From positions 1 to 64,000 of the forward strand of contig NZ_JABBJN010000004.1 of the NCBI RefSeq assembly GCF_012928505.1: 64,000 bases of DNA, given 5' to 3'. The stretch comes from Achromobacter sp. Bel (GTDB taxonomy: Bacteria > Pseudomonadota > Gammaproteobacteria > Burkholderiales > Burkholderiaceae_B). Under the pieces are notes generated by a model. It did no database searches. It saw nothing but the letters and a program-made list of their open reading frames with translations, and had not been told where the DNA came from. Below, piece after piece: positions 52,623 to 61,754 of the stretch. The first letter of the stretch is position 1; each line of letters opens with the position of its first letter. Position numbers and translations under genes: made by a program.

Positions 52623-53996
52623 CTACACCGCCGCCCGCAGGTCGTCCACGTGGACCATCAATTCGCGGACCTGGCACAGCATCGGATACTGCTGAAGCAC
52701 TGGCGCCCATTGGGGCGATTCCAGCAATTGCCGCCAGACCGATTCCAACGCCTCGGGATCGGGCTTTCGCCCGTCCTCCAGCTGGCACGCATATTGCACG
52801 CTGGCCGGCGCGGACAGCAATTGCATCCGGCTGGCGGCGCTAAGCAGGCGCGGCGCGGTGTCGGCGGGCGCATCGCAGCAATAAAGCACCGTGCCCGCCA
52901 GATCGGGCGAATCGGCCGGCAGCGCCCTGAGCGATGCGCCGCGCAGATGCACCACCCCTTGTCGGGTCTGGAACGGATAGACGGCGTGTTCGTCGGCGTG
53001 CGCAAGCAGGCGCAAGCCCCGCTGCAAGCGTGGTAAGTCCGCGGTCGCCGCGTCGATGGACGCCTTGGCTTCAAGCAGCAGGCAGACGTCCCACACGGGC
53101 GTGATGGCGTTCGTGCATGTTTGGCGCAGCAGGACGGCGTCCCACTCGCTCTTGGCGCGTTCGGCGCTGGCGGGTATCGATGCGGGCACCAGCATCGACG
53201 TCACGACGCGGTAGGGCGGTGGGCCGCTTTCGGCCTCGTTCAGCCGTTGGGACAGGGCGGCCAGCGCCTCGGTGGCCACGGCTTCGACGGCCGCGCCCCG
53301 ACGCTGTGCGGCCGAGCCTTGCGCGGCGGCAGTCTGGCTGCCGGAGCGCGGGCCGTGGCGATCCCATAGGGACTGGTATTGCCGCACCTGCCCATCCGGC
53401 GCCAGGGCATCCAGGCGTTGCAAACGCGCCAGGGCCGGATCATCCAACAGACGGGCCAGCGCGCGTTCCACGGCGGGGTCCAAGGGTTTGTCCTGCGTGG
53501 CGCGAAGCCGCTGCGCGGCCTGGGACAGCACTGTCCACGACGGCAAGGCCGCCGCGGCCTGCAGGGCTGCCAAAGCGTCCCGGGCCTGGCCCGGTGCCAT
53601 GCGTTGCAGCTTGGCGGGGTGCGCGATGCCATTGACGGCGGCATGGATCTGGCGGCGGTCCTGATCGGCCGTGGAGGACAGATGCGCGAACTCGCGCACT
53701 TGCGGCGCCCGGTGCCGCAGCACGATGGCCTGGAAGGCGGGATCGCCGCCTTCTGCCCGCACGGCGTCATGGATCAACCTTGCCAGCGCCTGGATGAAGG
53801 CTTGCTTCGTTGCCGCGCCGGGCGTCGCTCCGGCCGCCAGCGCTTGGCGGGCGTGTTCCACCGCGATGGCAAGCGCGGTCGACGAACCGCCATTCAGCGG
53901 CGCCGCGACCTCGCCAAGCGTCTCGGGAACACGGTAGCGGCGGGGTAAGGCGCGAAGAATGTCGTCCAGCAACGGCGAGGAGGGCGGCAGGGGCAT
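52623..53996 (-). CDS. Conserved protein of unknown function
   Basis: This 457-residue soluble protein without signal or membrane segment is Ala/Leu-rich and largely helical. Distinctive stretches are LPRRYRVPETLGEVAAPL near the N-terminus, ERAKSEWDAVLLRQ, WDVCLLLEAKASIDAATADLPRLQRGLRLL and VLYCCDAPADTAPRLLSAASRMQLLSAP; the EAKAS motif resembles the E-x-K of restriction-endonuclease-like folds, but this is weak. The MPLPPSSPLL start at 53996 is preferred to in-frame starts up to 54248 that would run into the upstream gene. It converges with pdxI (23 bases between stops). Confidence 0.7.
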   Translation of the reverse strand: MPLPPSSPLLDDILRALPRRYRVPETLGEVAAPLNGGSSTALAIAVEHARQALAAGATPGAATKQAFIQALARLIHDAVRAEGGDPAFQAIVLRHRAPQVREFAHLSSTADQDRRQIHAAVNGIAHPAKLQRMAPGQARDALAALQAAAALPSWTVLSQAAQRLRATQDKPLDPAVERALARLLDDPALARLQRLDALAPDGQVRQYQSLWDRHGPRSGSQTAAAQGSAAQRRGAAVEAVATEALAALSQRLNEAESGPPPYRVVTSMLVPASIPASAERAKSEWDAVLLRQTCTNAITPVWDVCLLLEAKASIDAATADLPRLQRGLRLLAHADEHAVYPFQTRQGVVHLRGASLRALPADSPDLAGTVLYCCDAPADTAPRLLSAASRMQLLSAPASVQYACQLEDGRKPDPEALESVWRQLLESPQWAPVLQQYPMLCQVRELMVHVDDLRAAV

Positions 53997-54153
53997 TGGC
54001 GGAGGTCCACGGTCGGCAATGTCCAGCAGTGTCGCATGGCGTTTCTTCGTTGGTGGCGGGTGCGTGCTGGCAGAGGCCGGGTCTGTGGCGCGGCCCGCTT
54101 TGCGGGAAACCGGGCGGGTCTGAGGGGCGTCCGAGCACCCGCCCAGCCACGTA

Positions 54154-54642
54154 TTACTTGAACATTGCAGCGTTCTCTTCCAGCACCGTGTCGGCGCACT
54201 GGGCATCCAGATTGCCGCCGGGGGCGCCGGCCACGCCGATCGCGCCAATGACCGCGGTGCCGGCCTTGACCGGCACGCCGCCGCCCAGCAGCAGGAAGCC
54301 GGGGATGTCGGTCAGGTTGGCGGCGCCCGGATTCTTCTGCGCGTTTTCCATCATGGTCAGCGTCGGGGTCTTGGCGGACACGGCGGTGAAGGCCTTGGCG
54401 CGGCTGGCTTCGATGGTATGCGGGCCGGCGTTGTCGGCGCGCGCAAAGGCCTTGAGCAGGCCGGCGCGGTCCACGACCGAGGCGCTCACGTTGTAGCCCT
54501 TGGCCTGGCAGGCGGCGACGGTGGCGGTGGCGAGCTTCTGCGCATCGGCCATCGACAGGTTGCTTTCGCTCAGCACGGCGGCGTTGGCGGCGCCGGCAAA
54601 AGCCAGGGTGGAGATCAAGGTGGCAAGCGAGAAACGGTTCAT
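54154..54642 (-). CDS. Exported GlcG/HbpS-family haem-binding protein
   Basis: This 162-residue protein has a signal peptide ending ANA, then the GlcG/HbpS domain (PF03928): LSMADAQKLATATVAACQAKGYNVSASVVDRAGLLKAFARADNAG, SRAKAFTAVS and the terminal LLLGGGVPVKAGTAVIGAIGVAGAPGG. Related proteins bind haem or corrinoids and can act as accessory sensors to two-component systems. It lies just downstream of a FixJ-type regulator/kinase pair and has the same palindrome in its upstream region, so it is probably an output, and possibly a sensor partner, of that system. Confidence 0.85.
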   Translation of the reverse strand: MNRFSLATLISTLAFAGAANAAVLSESNLSMADAQKLATATVAACQAKGYNVSASVVDRAGLLKAFARADNAGPHTIEASRAKAFTAVSAKTPTLTMMENAQKNPGAANLTDIPGFLLLGGGVPVKAGTAVIGAIGVAGAPGGNLDAQCADTVLEENAAMFK

Positions 54643-54731
54643 GGTCTGCGTCCTTTTCGGGAACATTCGGTAGGAGCAGTCAGTGTGGCCAAAACCCGCG
54701 GCGGGCGGTATACGCCCGAATACGCGGGCGT

Positions 54732-54749
54732 CTCCGTAGCGCTACGGAG
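54732..54749. promoter_or_regulatory. Palindrome upstream of the GlcG-like gene (predicted response-regulator site)
   Basis: CTCCGTAGCGCTACGGAG is a perfect 18-base palindrome overlapping the stop codon of the response regulator and lying 90 bases upstream of the GlcG-like start. Its core TCCGTAG-N2-CTACGGA recurs with identical spacing at 56854-56869. Confidence 0.65.
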
Positions 54750-55383
54750 GGCCCGGGTCCAGCAGCGTGGCGTATTGGCGGATCAACTGCGCCAGCGAAT
54801 CGGCTTCGAGCTTGGCGAAGACATTGGCGCGGTAGGTTTCCACCGTGCGCGGCGACAGGTCGAACTCGCGCGCGATTTCTTTATTGCTCATGCCTTGCAC
54901 GATGCGTTCCAGCACCTCGTGCTCACGCCCCGACAGCCGCGCCAGCCGTTCGGCGGCGGCTTGCGTCACCGCTAACCGTTCGCGGCTGGCGATGTGCGTG
55001 CGCACGGCGGCCTGCACGGCGTCCAGGAACACGTCGTCGTCGACGGGCTTTTGCAGGAATTCCATGGCGCCGCCTTTGAACGCGCGGCGGCACAGGTCCA
55101 CGTTGGCGTGGCCCGTCAGCATGACCACGGGCAGGTCGGATTGTTCGGCCAGCCGGCTCAGCACGTCCAGCCCGCTGATGCCGGGCATCCGGATATCCAG
55201 CACGACGCAGCCGATGGCGCTGGGCGTCAGCTGCGCGAGGAAGGCGAGCGGATCGCCGAAACCGGCGCTGCGCAGGCCGACGCTGCGCAACAGCAGCGCC
55301 AGCCCATCGCGCACGGCGTCGTCGTCGTCGACCAGATAGACCTGGGGGGAAAGCGCGAGGGTGCGCGCGTCGGTGGCGGTCAT
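54742..55383 (-). CDS. FixJ/LuxR-type response regulator
   Basis: This 213-residue two-domain regulator has a receiver domain with the acidic patch DDDD (19-22), phospho-acceptor Asp63 in VVLDIRMPG, Thr90 and Lys112 in FLQKPVDDD; the C-terminal LuxR HTH is LSGREHEVLERIVQGMSNKEIAREFDLSPRTVETYRANVFAKL. Its start overlaps the stop of the sensor kinase (ATGA), so they are co-translated. Predicted targets carry TCCGTAG-N2-CTACGGA. Confidence 0.93.
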   Translation of the reverse strand: MTATDARTLALSPQVYLVDDDDAVRDGLALLLRSVGLRSAGFGDPLAFLAQLTPSAIGCVVLDIRMPGISGLDVLSRLAEQSDLPVVMLTGHANVDLCRRAFKGGAMEFLQKPVDDDVFLDAVQAAVRTHIASRERLAVTQAAAERLARLSGREHEVLERIVQGMSNKEIAREFDLSPRTVETYRANVFAKLEADSLAQLIRQYATLLDPGPP

Positions 55384-56816
55384 GAGGAGGCTCCCGAACG
55401 CGGCAGGCTGACGGTGAAGCAGGCGCCGGCGGGGGTCAAGTTGCGGGCGGCGATGCGGCCGTCCATGGCGCCGGCCAACGTGTCGCATAGCGCCAGCCCC
55501 AAGCCCATGCCCTGCGGCCGCGTGGTGAAGAACGGCGCGAACAGCCGGGGCAGGGCATCGGCGGCAATGCCAGGTCCGGTGTCGCTGACGGTGAACAGGT
55601 ATTGGTTGCCGTCGGCGCGGCCCTCGATCTGGATGTGGCGCGCGCCGTCGGCCTCCGCTAACGCGTCCGCGGCGTTCTGGACGAGGTTGTGCAGGATCTG
55701 TTCCAGCGCCACGCGGTCGCCCAGGGGGCGCGCGCCGGGACTGGCGTTGTGCCATCCCAGGCGTATGCCTTGCCGGGCCAGATCCGGTTCGCGCAAGAAG
55801 CGCAAGGACGCCACCAGCGCGTCCGGATCAAGGGCTTCGCGCTGCGCGGGCGAACTGGGCTGCACCAGGGCGCGCATGCGGCTGATGATGTCGGCGGCGC
55901 GTTTCGCCTGTTCAGAACTTGCCAGCAAGGCGTGGCGCACGGCGGGGCGTTCTTCTTCGTCGTCCAGCAGGCGTCCGGCGGCGCGGGTGTGCGCCAGGAT
56001 GGCGGTCAGGGGCTGGTTCAGCTCATGGGCGATGCCTGCGGCCATTTCGCCCAGCGTGCTCAAGCGTGCCATGGCCGCCAGGCGCGCCTGTTCCTGCTGC
56101 CGGCGCGCGTCGGCGCGCGACCGTTGCCACGCTACCGCCCCGGCCACGAGCAGCCCACTGGCCACGGCCCATGCCAGCCACGCCATCCAGGGCCACGCAT
56201 CCGGTGTCAGCGTGCGCGTGCTGCGCATCGGGAAAGGCTGGCTGGCCGCGCCCAGCGGCTTTTGCAGCGTCATCGTCAGGCCCGGCGCATCCCCCGGCTG
56301 CTTGTCCAACAGCGGCAATGGCGCGCGGTCTACCGTCAGGCTCAGGTTGGCCAAACCAGGCGGAAAGTCGGCGGCAGGCACCAGTTGACGGGCGTCCAGC
56401 AGCAGGCTCCAGCTGGATGGCGCGATCAACCAGTAGCGTGCGGGGTCTACCGGCAAGGTGACGGGCCGCCCCAGCTGGCGCGCGCGCTCCAGCGCAGCGG
56501 ACAGGCCCGGCGGCGCGGCCAGGCTGCCGGCCCAGGCGCCGTCGGCCAGATAGCCCAGGCCCAGTAACTGTGGCAAGGCCGGTTGCAGGCTGGGGTACAG
56601 GCGTTCAGGCGCGGGCGGGTGCGACAGCGCCGCCAACGTGGCCAGCACGGCTTCGTGTTGCACCGTTTTCTGGCTCAGCATGCGTTGGGCGATGCTGGTG
56701 CTTTGGAAAAAGCGGTCGTACTGGTCGACGTATTCCTGGCGGGCGATCCAGGCGGCGCCCAGGCAGAACAGCAATAGCCAGCAGAAGAGGGCGCGCGTGC
56801 GCGATAAAGGGTTCAC
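55380..56816 (-). CDS. Membrane sensor histidine kinase (FixL/DctB-like)
   Basis: This 478-residue kinase has a first transmembrane helix at residues 9-25, a periplasmic sensor region of about 180 residues and a second helix near 209-230. The phospho-acceptor His264 is in GEMAAGIAHELNQPLTAIL. ATPase boxes are HNLVQNAADAL (N), DTGPGIAADALPRLFAPFFTT (G1/F) and GMGLGLALCDTLAGAMDG (G2). It signals to the overlapping FixJ-type regulator. The ligand is unknown; the HPP-CBS protein upstream and the GlcG-like protein downstream are candidate partners. Confidence 0.92.
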   Translation of the reverse strand: MNPLSRTRALFCWLLLFCLGAAWIARQEYVDQYDRFFQSTSIAQRMLSQKTVQHEAVLATLAALSHPPAPERLYPSLQPALPQLLGLGYLADGAWAGSLAAPPGLSAALERARQLGRPVTLPVDPARYWLIAPSSWSLLLDARQLVPAADFPPGLANLSLTVDRAPLPLLDKQPGDAPGLTMTLQKPLGAASQPFPMRSTRTLTPDAWPWMAWLAWAVASGLLVAGAVAWQRSRADARRQQEQARLAAMARLSTLGEMAAGIAHELNQPLTAILAHTRAAGRLLDDEEERPAVRHALLASSEQAKRAADIISRMRALVQPSSPAQREALDPDALVASLRFLREPDLARQGIRLGWHNASPGARPLGDRVALEQILHNLVQNAADALAEADGARHIQIEGRADGNQYLFTVSDTGPGIAADALPRLFAPFFTTRPQGMGLGLALCDTLAGAMDGRIAARNLTPAGACFTVSLPRSGASS

Positions 56817-56853
56817 GCCTGAAATTATGCCTTGCGGCCAGTGCGGACAGGAA

Positions 56854-56869
56854 TCCGTAGGGCTACGGA
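56854..56869. promoter_or_regulatory. Palindrome upstream of the kinase-regulator operon
   Basis: TCCGTAG-GG-CTACGGA lies 37 bases before the kinase start and directly after the HPP-CBS gene stop. It has the same half-sites and spacing as 54733-54748. This suggests autoregulation by the FixJ-type regulator. Confidence 0.65.
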
Positions 56870-56873
56870 GGGC

Positions 56874-58037
56874 TCAGGCGACGCGCTTGCCCGCGTCCGC
56901 GCCCGCAGCCGCCTGCGAACTGGCCGACACCGCCATCTGGTACAGGGCCGCCACCAGGTCGGACTGGGTAATCAGGCCATGCAAGTTGCGCGACGCGTCC
57001 AGCACCGGCACGCAGTGCAGGCTGTCCGACATGGGGCGCGCCAGTTCGATCACGGGCAGCCCCGGCGTGGCGAAAGGCACTTCGCTGCGCATGCAGTCGG
57101 CCACCAGCAGGTCGGAGGCGGGAACGCCGTCGACGGTGGCGGTCACGAGCCGGCTCTTGCGCGCCAGCACGTCTCCCTGCGCCAGCATGCCGGCGTAGCG
57201 GCCGGCCGAATCCAGCACCGGCAGCGCCTGCAGCCGGTGCTTGTCGAATAGCCGGATCGCATAGTCCAACGGATCCTGCTCTTGCACGGTGACGACGTCG
57301 CGCGACATGATGTCGGCGCAGGACACGTCGCCGAAGCGGCGCAGGCTGGCGCGCAGTTCGGCGGCCAGCACGATGTCTTCCAGGTCTTCCTTGCTGATGT
57401 CCAGCAGTTCGCCGCGTTGGGACAGGGCTTCGTCCAGGTCGGCGCGGCTGAAGCCCAGCCGCGCGCTGGGAGCGGCGTCGCGGGTGTGGTGGCCCGGGGC
57501 CGGATCCGCGTGGCGGCGTGGGTAGTTGCGCTTGAGTGCGCCATTGAATGCCACGGCGATGCACAGGAGGATCAGGGAGTTCAACCCGACCGGCCACAGT
57601 ACGAAGCCGTAGCTCAGGCTGGCGACGGAAGGTCCGCCCAATACCGCGGTCAACGCCACGGCGCCGCTGGGCGGGTGCAGGCACCGCAGGCTGAACATGG
57701 CGCCGATGGCCAGCGCCACGGCGACGGCGGCGGCCACGCCCGGCACCGGAATCATCTGCGCGCAGAAAACGCCGATCACGGCAGACACCAGGTTGCCCGC
57801 CAGGATGGACCACGGCTGGGCCAGCGGGCTGGCGGGGGCGGCGAACAGCAACACGGCGGACGCGCCCATCGGGGCGATGAACCACGGGTTGGCGCTGCCC
57901 AGCGCATGGCGGCCCACCCATTCCGTGCAGAACAGCCCGACAAGCGCGCCCAGGACGCCGTACAGCTTCTCGCGCCGGTTGACGCCGACGGGCGCCGGCG
58001 CGAACGCGCTCAGCCAGCGCTTGATTGCCACACCCAA
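56874..58037 (-). CDS. HPP-family membrane protein with CBS domains
   Basis: This 387-residue inner-membrane protein has an N-terminal HPP domain with about four or five hydrophobic helices and the signature LHPPSGAVALTAVLGG, and a C-terminal pair of CBS domains (ADIMSRDVVTVQEQDPLDYAIRLFDKHRLQALPVLD and VADCMRSEVPFATPGLPVIELARPM) that bind adenine nucleotides. HPP proteins have been linked to nitrite or anion transport in some organisms; the role here is unknown. The TTG at 58037 follows GAGGAG by six bases and is preferred; another TTG at 58079 would extend it by 14 residues. Confidence 0.87.
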   Translation of the reverse strand: MGVAIKRWLSAFAPAPVGVNRREKLYGVLGALVGLFCTEWVGRHALGSANPWFIAPMGASAVLLFAAPASPLAQPWSILAGNLVSAVIGVFCAQMIPVPGVAAAVAVALAIGAMFSLRCLHPPSGAVALTAVLGGPSVASLSYGFVLWPVGLNSLILLCIAVAFNGALKRNYPRRHADPAPGHHTRDAAPSARLGFSRADLDEALSQRGELLDISKEDLEDIVLAAELRASLRRFGDVSCADIMSRDVVTVQEQDPLDYAIRLFDKHRLQALPVLDSAGRYAGMLAQGDVLARKSRLVTATVDGVPASDLLVADCMRSEVPFATPGLPVIELARPMSDSLHCVPVLDASRNLHGLITQSDLVAALYQMAVSASSQAAAGADAGKRVA

Positions 58038-58124
58038 AACGATCTCCTCGCGTGCTTCAAATATGTCGGGGGACGACAATTTATCACGTGGCGGCGGTGC
58101 GCCGCGAAACGCCAGCGAGGGACT

Positions 58125-58565
58125 TCAGGCGGGGTCGCCGCCGATGCGCGTCAGCAAGCGCGCCAGCAAGGGCCGCATGGCGCGCAGTTCCTCCAGGTGC
58201 GAAGCGGACAGGTCTTCCAGCACGCGTTCGGCTTTCGGGGTCAGCACGACCTCGACGCGGCGGCCGTCTTCAGGGTCGGCCTCCCGGCTGACGAGGTCAA
58301 GGCGGGCAAGCCGGCCGACCAGTTCGGCCGCCGTGTGCGGGCGGATCAGCAGGCGGTCGGCAATTTCACCCACGTACAGGCCGCGCCGTCCCGAGGGGCT
58401 TTTGCGCGTGCCTTTGATGGCCAACAAGGTCTGGTGCTGCTGCGGGGTCAATGCCAATGCCGCGGCGGCGCCTTCACTGAAGGCGGCGAACGTGCGCAAT
58501 GCGTAGCGGAAGTCGGCCAGCAGTTCGTAATCGGCGGGCGACAGCGGAGTGGGGGACGGAGACAT
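58125..58565 (-). CDS. MarR-family transcriptional regulator
   Basis: This 146-residue winged-helix regulator has ALTPQQHQTLLAIKG, the recognition region VGEIADRLLIRPHTAAELVGRLARLDLV and the wing READPEDGRRVEVVLTPKAERVL. A GTG two codons upstream (58571) is an alternative start. A palindrome TATATCG-N5-CGATATA lies 22 bases upstream, likely its own operator. It is followed 87 bases later by the HPP-CBS gene, a possible target. Confidence 0.9.
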   Translation of the reverse strand: MSPSPTPLSPADYELLADFRYALRTFAAFSEGAAAALALTPQQHQTLLAIKGTRKSPSGRRGLYVGEIADRLLIRPHTAAELVGRLARLDLVSREADPEDGRRVEVVLTPKAERVLEDLSASHLEELRAMRPLLARLLTRIGGDPA

Positions 58566-58586
58566 TTTCACATGCCGATTCTAATA

Positions 58587-58605
58587 TATATCGTTAGGCG
58601 ATATA
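58587..58605. promoter_or_regulatory. Predicted MarR operator
   Basis: The perfect 7-base arms TATATCG/CGATATA with a 5-base spacer lie just upstream of the MarR start. On the plus strand, a proline/serine-rich frame of unclear status begins at 58607 right behind this site. Confidence 0.6.
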
Positions 58606-58740
58606 AATGACCCGGCGCAAACCCGGGTGCACTCCTTCTGCTGTTTCCTTGATATCCCGCATCCACATGTCTACCTATCCTGCGTCAGCGCCGGCTGAGT
58701 CCGCGTCGACCCCCGTGCCGGCGGCCTCCCGCCTGGGCCC

Positions 58741-59637
58741 TTATCCGCCGCCGCTTGCCGCCCGTAGTTCCCACAGCACGTCCAGTACGTGCCGGGTCGC
58801 CTGTTCCACCTTCTCGGCGCGGTGCGCGATGCCAAGCGGGCGCCATAGCGCGGGCCGCAGCGGGCGCATGGCGATGCGCGGATCGGGTTGCGGCGCGGTC
58901 GCTTCGTGCGGCAGCAGCGTGGCCCCGTAGCCGGCGGCCACCAGGCTCTTGATCGCGTCGTTGTAGTTCAGCTGGATACGGGCGCGCGGGTTCAAGCCGG
59001 CGCCGGCGAACCATTCGCCGGTCTGGCGCGACAGCCGCGTGGTGGCGTCGTTCAGGATCAGCGGCCGGTCCGCCAGCCAGGCCGGGGTGACGCGCGCGGG
59101 CGCCGGCCAGCCGGCGGGCAGGAACGCCATGACGGGGTCGCGGCGCCAGGGCTTGAGCACCAGGCCATCGATCGGCGGCTGCGGCAACGCCACCAGCCCC
59201 ACATCCAGCGTGCCGTCATGCAGGCGCTGCAAGGTTTCCTGAGAGGTCAGTACCGCGACCTGCACATCGATACCGGGGTGATGGCGGCCCAGCGACTCCA
59301 GCGCTTGCGGCAGCAGATGGGCGATGGCGCCGGTGGACGCGCCCAACCGCACGCGACCGGACAGGCCCTGCACCTGCCGTTGCACGTCGTCCAGGGCCTG
59401 GTCGGCCTCGGCCAGGAGGCGGCGCGCGCGTTCCAGCAGCGTTTCGCCGATGGTGGTCGGCCGCACCTGGCCGCGTTTGCGGGTCAAGAGCGGTGCGCCG
59501 ATGCGGGCCTCAAGATCGGCCACGTGCAGGCTGACAGTGGGGGGCGCCAGGTGCAGGGCGCGGGCGGCATCCGCGAAAGAGCCCAGGTCGGCAATGGCCA
59601 CCAGGGTGCGCAAGCGGTCAAGGCTGATTTCGCGCAT
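58741..59637 (-). CDS. LysR-family regulator, divergent from argC
   Basis: This 298-residue LTTR has HTH sequence [42 protein letters not shown] and an effector domain from [15 protein letters not shown]. It closely resembles the regulator at 30947-31834. The start MREISLDRL at 59637 is preferred; an ATG at 59667 adds ten residues. It is divergent from argC with a 136-base gap and may regulate it. Confidence 0.87.
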   Translation of the reverse strand: MREISLDRLRTLVAIADLGSFADAARALHLAPPTVSLHVADLEARIGAPLLTRKRGQVRPTTIGETLLERARRLLAEADQALDDVQRQVQGLSGRVRLGASTGAIAHLLPQALESLGRHHPGIDVQVAVLTSQETLQRLHDGTLDVGLVALPQPPIDGLVLKPWRRDPVMAFLPAGWPAPARVTPAWLADRPLILNDATTRLSRQTGEWFAGAGLNPRARIQLNYNDAIKSLVAAGYGATLLPHEATAPQPDPRIAMRPLRPALWRPLGIAHRAEKVEQATRHVLDVLWELRAASGGG

Positions 59638-59773
59638 GGGCGTTTCATTCAGAAAAGATGAATTCAACGGTCATGATATTCGACTTTTCTTATGTTCGGC
59701 GCAGATCGATGATACGAACTCGGTAGTACCCCTCAGCCACAACCCCCACCTCCCGACCGGGACGGAGCACGTC

Positions 59774-60706
59774 ATGACCCATCCTCTTGTCTTTATCGAC
59801 GGCGACCAAGGCACCACCGGCCTGCAGATCCACGAACGCCTGAACGGCCGGACCGATCTGCGCTTGCTGACGTTGCCCGAGGCCGAACGCAAGGATCCGC
59901 AGCGCCGCGCCGAAGCCATCAACGCCAGCGACGTGGCCATCCTGTGCCTGCCGGATGAGCCGGCCCGCCAGGCGGCGGCGTCCGTCGTGAACCCGAAGGT
60001 GCGAGTGATCGACGCCAGTTCGGCGCACCGTACGACGGCGGGCTGGGTGTACGGCTTTCCTGAAATGGAAGCGGGGCAGGCGGACAAGATCGCCCATGCC
60101 AAGCGCGTCAGCAACCCGGGCTGCTATCCGACGGGGGCCATTGCCTTGCTGCGCCCCTTGATCCAGGCCGGCCTGGTGCCTGCCGACTACCCGGCCGTGG
60201 TGCACGCGGTGTCGGGCTATTCGGGCGGTGGCCGCGCCAGCGTGGACGCCTATGAAGGGGCGGATGGCGCGAAAGGCCCGGCGTTCCAGCTGTACGGGCT
60301 GGGCCTGGCGCACAAGCACACGCCCGAAATCGAAGCGCATGCCGGGCTGACGCAACGGCCCGCGTTCGTGCCGGCGTATGGCGCGTTCCGCCAAGGCATC
60401 GTGTTGACGATTCCGCTGCATCTGCGTCTGTTGCCGGCGGGCGTGACCCGTCAGCAATTGCATGACTGCCTGCAGCGGCACTATGCCGGCACGACGCATG
60501 TGCAGGTGGTGGACCGTGAGGAAGCTGGAGGCCACACGCATTTGGATCCGCAGGCGCTCAACGGCACCAACGATTTGCGTCTGGCGGTCTATGGCAACGA
60601 CCAGCATGGCCAGGTGCTCTTGACCGCGGTGTTCGACAACCTGGGCAAGGGCGCCTCCGGCGCGGCGGTGCAGAACCTGGACCTGATGCTGGCGGCAATG
60701 GGGTAG
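59774..60706 (+). CDS. argC: N-acetyl-gamma-glutamyl-phosphate reductase, type 2
   Basis: This 310-residue enzyme reduces N-acetylglutamyl phosphate to the semialdehyde with NADPH in arginine biosynthesis. The shorter 'type 2' form is recognised by [18 protein letters not shown] at the N-terminus, the catalytic Cys117 in [28 protein letters not shown] and [15 protein letters not shown] lies eight bases before the ATG at 59774; the frame is open upstream but antisense to the LysR gene. No other arg gene is nearby. Confidence 0.93.
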   Translation: MTHPLVFIDGDQGTTGLQIHERLNGRTDLRLLTLPEAERKDPQRRAEAINASDVAILCLPDEPARQAAASVVNPKVRVIDASSAHRTTAGWVYGFPEMEAGQADKIAHAKRVSNPGCYPTGAIALLRPLIQAGLVPADYPAVVHAVSGYSGGGRASVDAYEGADGAKGPAFQLYGLGLAHKHTPEIEAHAGLTQRPAFVPAYGAFRQGIVLTIPLHLRLLPAGVTRQQLHDCLQRHYAGTTHVQVVDREEAGGHTHLDPQALNGTNDLRLAVYGNDQHGQVLLTAVFDNLGKGASGAAVQNLDLMLAAMG

Positions 60707-60758
60707 CGTATAGCAGGAGCAGGCGGCAAAGGGCTCCCCTAGCCACCTGCGCTGCCTG

Positions 60759-61643
60759 TCACCACTTCATTTCGCCCTTGGCGACTTTGGCGCTGAGGTC
60801 CAGCGACGCGGCCGCGCCCGCTTTGGGGTACTGCGCCGTCATGGCGGCGATCAGTGCGGCGCTGTCGGCGGCCTTGGCGGCTTGCGTGTCGAAGGCGCGG
60901 ATGTAGCCTTGCGTGTAGCGGACGGATTCCAGGTTCAGCGGGGCGCCCGGGGCATAGTGGCCGGGAATGACGGTGACGGGGGCCAGCTTTTCAATGCGCG
61001 CCAGCGTGGCCAGCCAGTCCTTGTGCGATTGCGGCGTTTGCGTGTCGGCCATCCACACGTGCAGGTTGCCGAATACCACCACGCCGCCCACCACGGCCTT
61101 GAGCGACGGGATCCACACGAAGCTGCGGTCCGGCTGCGGGCCGTCCAGTCCGGTGATTTCCAGCGTCTTGCCTTCGAGCGTCAGCGTGCGGCCTTGCAGC
61201 ACCTGCGGGATGACGGCCTTGGTGGGGGCATCGGCGCCCAGCTTCGGGCCCCAGAACGCGATCTTGCCGTCCACGGTTTCTTTGATGTGCCGCACGGTCG
61301 GCTCGGTGGCCACGACGCGGGCATCGGGGAAGGCCGCCAGCACCGTGTCCAGGCCGAAGTAGAAGTCGGGATCGCCGTGGCTGATGTAGATGGTGGTCAG
61401 CTTCTTGCCGCTGGCGCGCACCATGTCAACCACCTTTTCGGCTTGCGATTTGCCGAACTGGGCATCGATCAGGATGGCTTCGCGCTGGCCGCTGACCAGC
61501 ACCGAAGACACTTGGAAAATGGCGTCGTTGCCCGGATTGAAATGGGTCAGCGCAAGGTCGGTGCCGGCGGCGTGGACCGGGGCGATCATCATGGCAAGCG
61601 CGGCGGTCTGCAGCAGGCGGCGCAGGGAAGGAAGAAGAGACAT
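60759..61643 (-). CDS. Exported metallo-beta-lactamase-fold hydrolase with variant metal motif
   Basis: This 294-residue protein has a signal peptide (ending VHAA near 26). The MBL fold is shown by QVSSVLVSGQREAILIDAQFG, TIYISHGDPDFYFGLDTVLAAFP, VVATEP, the HLHV-like GGVVVFGNLHVW and VIPGHYAPG. The canonical HxHxDH motif reads HGDPDF, so two of the zinc-ligand His are replaced and metal content may be unusual. MBL proteins of this type act on esters, lactones or thioesters; substrate unknown. It converges with argC and lies downstream of a LysR gene on the same strand. Confidence 0.8.
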   Translation of the reverse strand: MSLLPSLRRLLQTAALAMMIAPVHAAGTDLALTHFNPGNDAIFQVSSVLVSGQREAILIDAQFGKSQAEKVVDMVRASGKKLTTIYISHGDPDFYFGLDTVLAAFPDARVVATEPTVRHIKETVDGKIAFWGPKLGADAPTKAVIPQVLQGRTLTLEGKTLEITGLDGPQPDRSFVWIPSLKAVVGGVVVFGNLHVWMADTQTPQSHKDWLATLARIEKLAPVTVIPGHYAPGAPLNLESVRYTQGYIRAFDTQAAKAADSAALIAAMTAQYPKAGAAASLDLSAKVAKGEMKW

Positions 61644-61754
61644 GGCGGGCTCCTGGACGGAATAGCTGGAAGGGAAAGTGGAGCCAGTCTAGTTGCATGA
61701 ACCGCGCGGATCTATCCCTGTGCATGCCAGAGTCTTTTGCATAAATCGATCTAA

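Noticed and set aside
57282-58610. 442-codon plus-strand frame opposite HPP-CBS and MarR genes
   Set aside because: It lies over two well supported minus-strand genes and is Gly/Arg/Gln-rich without a domain.
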